A stretch of DNA of 10,227 bases, taken from contig JAGVPR010000272.1 in NCBI GenBank assembly GCA_020052115.1, positions 1 to 10,227 of the forward strand, in the 5' to 3' direction. The notes beneath the pieces were generated by a model. That model made no database searches and had not been told where the DNA came from. It saw only the letters and a list, made by a program, of their open reading frames with translations. How positions within the stretch are numbered: the first letter of the stretch is position 1; every line of letters begins with the position of its first letter. The translations under genes were made by a program, and so were the position numbers. Positions 6,634 through 10,227 of this stretch are shown piece after piece. This stretch comes from Candidatus Eiseniibacteriota bacterium (lineage in GTDB: Bacteria > Eisenbacteria > RBG-16-71-46 > JAGVPR01).

Positions 6634-6662
6634 AGCATACGCGAACGCGGAAGAGGCGGCAA
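6634..6662 (-). promoter_or_regulatory. Promoter for cvpA
   Basis: On the minus strand TTGCCG (6662-6657) and TATGCT (6639-6634) are exactly 17 nt apart. A start near 6627 gives a leader of about 28 nt containing the GGGGGAG ribosome site. The -35 directly touches the 17-bp repeat array upstream. Confidence 0.6.
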
Positions 6663-6713
6663 GTGGGTCCGGGACTCACGTGGGTCCGGGACTTACGTGG
6701 GCTCGGGACTCAC
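6663..6713. repeat. Three tandem 17-bp near-palindromic repeats
   Basis: Copies lie at 6663-6679 (GTGGGTCCGGGACTCAC), 6680-6696 (one change, C to T at position 15) and 6697-6713 (two changes, TC to CT at positions 6-7), with no spacer. Copy 1 is an odd-centred inverted repeat with one G-T wobble, GTCC-G-GGAC inside GTG...CAC. The junctions CACGTG (6677-6682) and TACGTG (6694-6699) are second centres of symmetry. The array runs from the cvpA -35 to the last three bases of the thioredoxin-like gene, whose TGA stop lies in copy 3. It may be a regulator binding site, an end-of-transcript stem-loop set or a REP-like dispersed element. Confidence 0.85.
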
Positions 6714-7297
6714 GGCCTCCGCGCGCCGCCGCTCTTGACCGCCGAGGCGCGCACGAGGATGTCGTAGGTTCGGCCGGTGGCTCCCCGGTGGAAGGCGATC
6801 ACCTCCCCGTCCGCATCGAGCACGGCGAGCGTCGGCAGGCCGAGTGCCGCGCCGCCCTCCCGGCGCGCAAGTCGCTGCAGCCTCTGCAAGGCTCGCCAGC
6901 TCGGGTCGAGCGCGACCGGAAGATCCGGGGCCTCCTTCGCGAGGAAGCCCTTGACCGTCTTCACCCCCTCCCTCATCTCGACGAGGTTCAGCGTCAGGAG
7001 GTGGACGGAGCGGTCAGCCCGGTGCTCGCGGTAGAAGCGGACGACGGCGGGGAGTTCCTCCCGGCTGAAGCGATCGTAGGTGGACCAGAAGAAGAGCACG
7101 ACCCGCTCGCCGTCTCTCACGGGGCCGATGAGGCGGGCGACGTTGGTCGAATCCTCGTCGAGCGTCAGCACGGGAAGCTGCGAGAGAAGCGATGTCAGCC
7201 GCGCCGAATCCGCGGCGACGGCCGGCGCGCAAGCCAGCACGATCGCCAAGGCCATCGTCAGCGCCGTGAGCCGGAGCCCCGCCACCGCTTCATGCAT
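6710..7297 (-). CDS. Exported thioredoxin-fold protein lacking the CxxC active site
   Basis: This 195-residue protein has an N-terminal signal sequence (about 7-29). It could be cut after AVA (28), or processed as a lipoprotein at C23 of VLAC. The mature part is a TlpA/AhpC-TSA-type thioredoxin fold: VVLFFWSTYDRF (67-77) and SREELPAVVRFYREH (78-92) align with the usual vlnFWAtWCppC+aElP, and GLPTLAVLDADGEV (153-166) gives the cis-proline loop at P155. Where the family has CxxC, this protein has D75-R-F-S78. Its only cysteine is C23 in the signal region, so it cannot be a dithiol oxidoreductase. A binding, chaperone or structural role is possible. The gene begins 38 nt after the PHP hydrolase stop with no convincing promoter between, so it is probably the second gene of that unit. 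The ribosome site before ATG 7297 is weak. Specific function unknown. Confidence 0.78.
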   Translation of the reverse strand: MHEAVAGLRLTALTMALAIVLACAPAVAADSARLTSLLSQLPVLTLDEDSTNVARLIGPVRDGERVVLFFWSTYDRFSREELPAVVRFYREHRADRSVHLLTLNLVEMREGVKTVKGFLAKEAPDLPVALDPSWRALQRLQRLARREGGAALGLPTLAVLDADGEVIAFHRGATGRTYDILVRASAVKSGGARRP

Positions 7298-7335
7298 CTC
7301 GAATCATCCGCGCCCCGAACAGCTTGTGGTCGCCA

Positions 7336-8703
7336 TCAAGGCAGGAGGAGCAGCTTCCGGGAAGCCGAATGCCCCGGAAGGTCGAACCGGTAGACGTAGA
7401 CTCCGGCGGGCGCCGGGCGGCCGCCCGCGTCACGGCCGTTCCATTCGACTCGATCCGGGCCCCCGGGCAGAGAGCCTTCCCGCAGTACGCAGACCTCGCG
7501 CCCCGAGACGTCGTAGACGGCCAGGCGTCCGCGTTCCACGCCCCCCGGCGGCACCGAGTACTCGATGCGGGTGGTGTGGACGAACGGGTTCGGCGCGTTC
7601 TGCAGGAGCGCGAACCCCTCTGCTGGCGGCGGGGTCTCCGCGTCGAGCAAGAGCGAGGCGTTCACCCAGATCGGCGCGGTCCAGACAAGGTCTCCATCCA
7701 CCTGGAAGATCTTGAGGTAGATGTAGTGCTGCGTGCCGGGAGTTACGGCGATGGTCCTCGACCAGTTCAGCGACGTGTCGAAGATTCCCTCGGTGTAGAT
7801 CGCGACGCCGTTGTCCACCACCTGAACCGCGGAGAAGATGGTCACGCCGGTCTGAGTCCACGCCTGGGCCGACAGATTGACACTGTTGGCAACCTCGATC
7901 TCGCTTCCCATGATCTGGCCGTCGCCCCAGTAGAGGCAGAAGATCCGATCGTTCGGGGGGTTCACCTCGACGGCGTAGGTTCTGTGGTTACGCAGCGCAT
8001 CGAGAACAGAGGTCGTCGTGAGACTCTCGGCGATCACGCCGCTGAGATAGATGTCGTTTCCCGAGGATGTGTTCTGCTGATCACCCCACATCCCTTCATG
8101 GTTGTCCTGATCGCCGGTCGGCGAGACGTGCCAGCCGTTGGCGAGCGCCTGGTTGTACTGCGCCTCGTAGTTGTCGGCGCGCTTGCCGTTGCGGACCTCG
8201 ATGAGCGAGACGGCCGCGTCGTATTGCGGGTAGTACGCCAGGTTCTCGAAGTTCGAACCGCTGGATGCGTCAGGGGTGGGATGATTGAACATGCCGAATC
8301 CATTGTTGGCGATGATCCACGCGTAGTTCGGAGAGAGCACGTAGCGTGAGTTCGGATTCATGTAGTCCACATCGAAGATGCCAAGGTGCCCGAAGCCGGA
8401 CGCGCTGAGGAGTCCGAACTCCTGAGAGCAGAGCCCCACGAACTCGCCCGGAACCGTCGCCGCCGCGGCCTGGTAGATCTCGTCCGACCACTCGGCGGCG
8501 GTGAGGTAGTGCGTGTGGTCGCTGACGCCGAGAATGTCAATATTCGCCACATTCTTGGCGTGGTCGTACGCCTCAGCCGGGGTCCCGATCCCGTCGGAGT
8601 ACGCTGTATGGGAGTGGATGTTCGAGAAGTAGATGTTCCACGTCGCCGAAGCCGGCGGGGACGCCAGCAACAAGCCGGTGATGCAGAGGAGCACGAGGCG
8701 CAT
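7336..8703 (-). CDS. Secreted PHP-domain metallohydrolase (CehA/McbA-like) with C-terminal sorting module
   Basis: This 455-residue protein has a signal peptide (1-20, ending SASA). A PHP domain (about 22-255) shows metal-ligand motifs HSHTAYSDG (H30, H32, D37), GVSDHTH (D62, H63, H65), SQEFG (E95), GFGHLG (H106), FNHP (H141) and TGDQDNHEG (D198, H202). This set fits the CehA/McbA branch of PHP phosphoesterase-like hydrolases, which cleave ester or amide bonds; the substrate here is unknown. A beta-rich linker domain (about 256-350) is followed by a FlgD-Ig/type A sorting-like module (about 364-455: LLQNAPNPF, YDVSGREV, VEWNGRDAGGRPAPAGVYVY). The protein is probably exported, and perhaps surface-attached if the cell has a type IX system, though none is seen here. 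GGAGGG precedes ATG 8703. Base composition differs between the catalytic core and the tail. Confidence 0.88.
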   Translation of the reverse strand: MRLVLLCITGLLLASPPASATWNIYFSNIHSHTAYSDGIGTPAEAYDHAKNVANIDILGVSDHTHYLTAAEWSDEIYQAAAATVPGEFVGLCSQEFGLLSASGFGHLGIFDVDYMNPNSRYVLSPNYAWIIANNGFGMFNHPTPDASSGSNFENLAYYPQYDAAVSLIEVRNGKRADNYEAQYNQALANGWHVSPTGDQDNHEGMWGDQQNTSSGNDIYLSGVIAESLTTTSVLDALRNHRTYAVEVNPPNDRIFCLYWGDGQIMGSEIEVANSVNLSAQAWTQTGVTIFSAVQVVDNGVAIYTEGIFDTSLNWSRTIAVTPGTQHYIYLKIFQVDGDLVWTAPIWVNASLLLDAETPPPAEGFALLQNAPNPFVHTTRIEYSVPPGGVERGRLAVYDVSGREVCVLREGSLPGGPDRVEWNGRDAGGRPAPAGVYVYRFDLPGHSASRKLLLLP

Positions 8704-8766
8704 TTTCCCTCCGGCAGCGCATCAGGCGCAGACCTCACTCGAGTTTGGGAGCTTCCAACTGCCTTG

Positions 8767-8796
8767 ATTGTAGCATCGTAACCCCTGTTTCGGCAA
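8767..8796 (-). promoter_or_regulatory. Promoter for the PHP hydrolase unit
   Basis: On the minus strand TTGCCG (8796-8791) is followed after 18 nt by TACAAT (8772-8767), which matches the -10 consensus at five of six positions. The start would be near 8760, giving a leader of about 57 nt to ATG 8703. The -35 hexamer is the same as at cvpA. Confidence 0.6.
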
Positions 8797-8800
8797 CGCA

Positions 8801-8822
8801 GAAGGGCCCCGGAGGGCCCTTC
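8801..8822 (-). terminator. Perfect hairpin, probable pepA terminator
   Basis: GAAGGGCCC (8801-8809) and GGGCCCTTC (8814-8822) form a perfect 9-bp stem around a 4-nt CGGA loop. It lies about 110 nt past the pepA stop and 4 bp before the -35 of the next gene, where an insulating terminator is expected. The sequence after it on the minus strand (TGCGTTGCC) has no T-run, so termination by this stem alone is not certain. Confidence 0.55.
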
Positions 8823-8931
8823 GGTGCACTTCGAATCTCTCTGTGGGGACGTGCTCAGGCCGCCAATGGCCTCGCCTCGCGTCGGGCGGAGCCGGTTTGG
8901 CGGCTGCCAGCCACGAGGGCCCGGCCGGCCG

Positions 8932-10227
8932 TCAACGCCATGATTCGAGGAATGTCGTCAGGAGCCGGACGCCCACCCCCGTGCCGCCGACCGGAGCCAG
9001 CGGCTTCTCCCTCTCCACGTTCGCGGTGGCCGCGATGTCCAGATGGGCCCACGGAATATCATCTACGAAATACCTGAGGAAAGCCGCGCCCTTGATGGTC
9101 GAGGCGGCGCGGCCGCCGCTGTTCTTGACGTCCCCCGTCTCGCCGCGGATCTCCTCGAGATGCGTCTTCCACAGAGGGAGCTGCCAGAGCCTCTCGCCGC
9201 TCTTCTCGCCTGCCTCGATGAGCGATCGGATGAGCGCATCGTCGGACCCGAGGATCGCGGAGCACTGGTCTCCGAGCGCGATGATGGCTCCGCCGGTCAA
9301 CGTTGCCACGTCCACGATGGCGGCCGGCTTGAATCGGGCGGCGTAGCAGAGCGCGTCCGCGAGGATGAGACGGCCTTCGGCATCGGTGTTGAGAACATCA
9401 ATCGTCTTGCCGTTCATTGCCCGTACGACGTCCCCCGGGCGCGTCGCGGATCCCCCGGGCATGTTCTCGGTCGCCGGCACCAGCCCAATGATGCGGTGCC
9501 GCGTGCGGAGCGCGGCGAGCGCCTGCATCGTCGCGATGACGGCGGCGGCGCCGCACATGTCGAACTTCATCTTGTCCATGTTCTCGGCCGGCTTGAGCGA
9601 GATGCCGCCCGAGTCGAAAGTGACGCCCTTGCCCACGAGCACCACAGTGCGCGCCTTCGCCCCCTTGCCCGGGATCTCCATCTCGATGAACGCCGGGGGC
9701 TCCGCGCTCCCCCGCGCGACAGACAGAAGCGCGCCCATGCCGAGTTTCTCCATCTCCTTCGGCCCGAATGTGCGAAAGCGGACGCCGGCTGCACGGCAAA
9801 CCGCCCTGGCCTTCTCGGCGAGCGTCGTCGGGGTCATCTCGTTCGAGGGGGTGTTCCCGAGGTCACGCGCGGTCGCCACGGCGTTGCACACCGCCTGGGC
9901 GCGGGCGACCGAGGCGCGAACAGCGGCGCTCGCGGAGCGGCTTGCGAGGCGGATCTCCTCGAGGTGAGGCGGTTCCTCGTTCGGAGAGGTCGCCTTGTAC
10001 CGCCGGAAGGAGTAGGAGGAAAGGCGGGCGCCTTCGACGAGTGCGCCGGCCACGGCCGCGGCCTGGCGACCTTGCCCGGTGAAGTCATCCACAGGGAACG
10101 CGAGGGTCTTGAGTGCGAGCCGCGAGGCCTGCCTCTGCGCAAGCGCCGCCGCCTCGCGGCAGCGCTCGAGGTTCATCTCCGCCCTGGGACCGACGCCCAC
10201 GGCGATGACGAGGCGGGGTGATCCGCC
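8932..10227 (-). CDS. pepA: Leucyl aminopeptidase, M17 family (partial, N-terminus beyond window)
   Basis: The 431 visible codons are open to the right edge, so the true start lies outside the window. The GTG at 10200 is not the start, because coding continues upstream in frame as SPRLVIAVGVGPRAE, matching the end of an M17 N-terminal domain strand. By motif spacing about 70 residues are missing compared with E. coli PepA. The catalytic domain is complete: VGKGVTFDSGG (visible 198-208), KFDMCGAAA (221-229), ATENMPGG (252-259) and the signature NTDAEGRL (280-287, encoded at 9390-9367). K200, D205, K212, D223, D282, E284 and R286 keep the exact spacing of E. coli K270, D275, K282, D293, D352, E354 and R356. 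It is a cytoplasmic two-metal enzyme releasing N-terminal amino acids from peptides. Apparently monocistronic at this end, it is followed by a hairpin at 8801-8822. Confidence 0.96.
   Translation of the reverse strand, partial: GGSPRLVIAVGVGPRAEMNLERCREAAALAQRQASRLALKTLAFPVDDFTGQGRQAAAVAGALVEGARLSSYSFRRYKATSPNEEPPHLEEIRLASRSASAAVRASVARAQAVCNAVATARDLGNTPSNEMTPTTLAEKARAVCRAAGVRFRTFGPKEMEKLGMGALLSVARGSAEPPAFIEMEIPGKGAKARTVVLVGKGVTFDSGGISLKPAENMDKMKFDMCGAAAVIATMQALAALRTRHRIIGLVPATENMPGGSATRPGDVVRAMNGKTIDVLNTDAEGRLILADALCYAARFKPAAIVDVATLTGGAIIALGDQCSAILGSDDALIRSLIEAGEKSGERLWQLPLWKTHLEEIRGETGDVKNSGGRAASTIKGAAFLRYFVDDIPWAHLDIAATANVEREKPLAPVGGTGVGVRLLTTFLESWR

Noticed and set aside
6663..6713. CRISPR-like reading of the 17-bp repeats
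   Set aside because: Repeats are contiguous with no spacers, are shorter than CRISPR repeats, and no cas gene is nearby.
7324..8349. 341-codon plus-strand frame opposite the PHP gene
   Set aside because: No motif or ribosome site, while the opposite strand carries clear PHP ligands, a signal peptide and a promoter.
10198..10200. GTG as the pepA start codon
   Set aside because: The frame stays open to the window edge and the upstream residues match an M17 beta strand. About 70 residues expected for the family would otherwise be missing.
9043..10221. 392-codon plus-strand frame opposite pepA
   Set aside because: Antisense to a fully conserved M17 catalytic domain, with Arg/Gly/Ala/His-rich composition typical of a shadow frame.

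Overview
This is a GC-rich window (by eye about two-thirds G+C) with tightly packed genes, spaced Shine-Dalgarno sequences (AGGAGG, GGGGAGG, GGAGG) and recognisable sigma70-type promoters, so it is bacterial chromosome. The best lineage clue is the secreted PHP protein at 7336-8703, which ends in the NAPNPF...VYDVSGREV...GVYVYRF tail (FlgD-like/type A sorting module) common in FCB-group and Candidatus Eisenbacteria/Latescibacteria-type genomes. With the high G+C, an Eisenbacteria-like organism is my best guess. This is inference. There is no rRNA, tRNA, CRISPR array, phage gene or transposase. No gene-free stretch exceeds 300 bases; the longest is 8704-8931, which holds a promoter and a perfect hairpin.

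Layout. (1) 1-1485, minus strand: a farnesol-dehydrogenase/HpnA-like SDR reductase and, by an ATGA overlap, a DUF92/VTE6-like integral membrane protein cut by the left edge. This pair suggests prenyl-alcohol or prenyl-phosphate metabolism. (2) 1501-1660: a compact divergent control region with opposed promoters and two TCTAGA palindromes. (3) 1676-4172, plus strand: an S41 C-terminal processing protease, then three consecutive stem-loops including a good intrinsic terminator, then a separately promoted YIP1-family membrane protein. (4) 4224-6599: a TTHA0132-type macrodomain protein (minus strand, TTG start) divergent from an AI-2E/PerM-family membrane protein (plus strand, probably almost leaderless), whose 3' end overlaps the 3' end of a convergent cvpA gene. 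(5) 6657-6713: the cvpA promoter abutted by three tandem copies of a 17-bp near-palindrome. (6) 6710-8703, minus strand: a secreted PHP-domain metallohydrolase and, 38 nt downstream, an exported thioredoxin-fold protein that has lost its CxxC, probably one transcription unit. (7) 8932 to the right edge, minus strand: leucyl aminopeptidase (pepA) missing about 70 N-terminal residues.

Most genes are envelope or housekeeping functions, and nothing in the window is a recognisable defence, secretion or mobile system. The parts that merit a second look are the prenyl-metabolism pair, the palindromic 17-mer array on the cvpA promoter, the redox-dead thioredoxin-like protein beside the PHP hydrolase, and the change in base composition inside the PHP gene. 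Promoters, domain borders and residue numbers were read by eye without computation.
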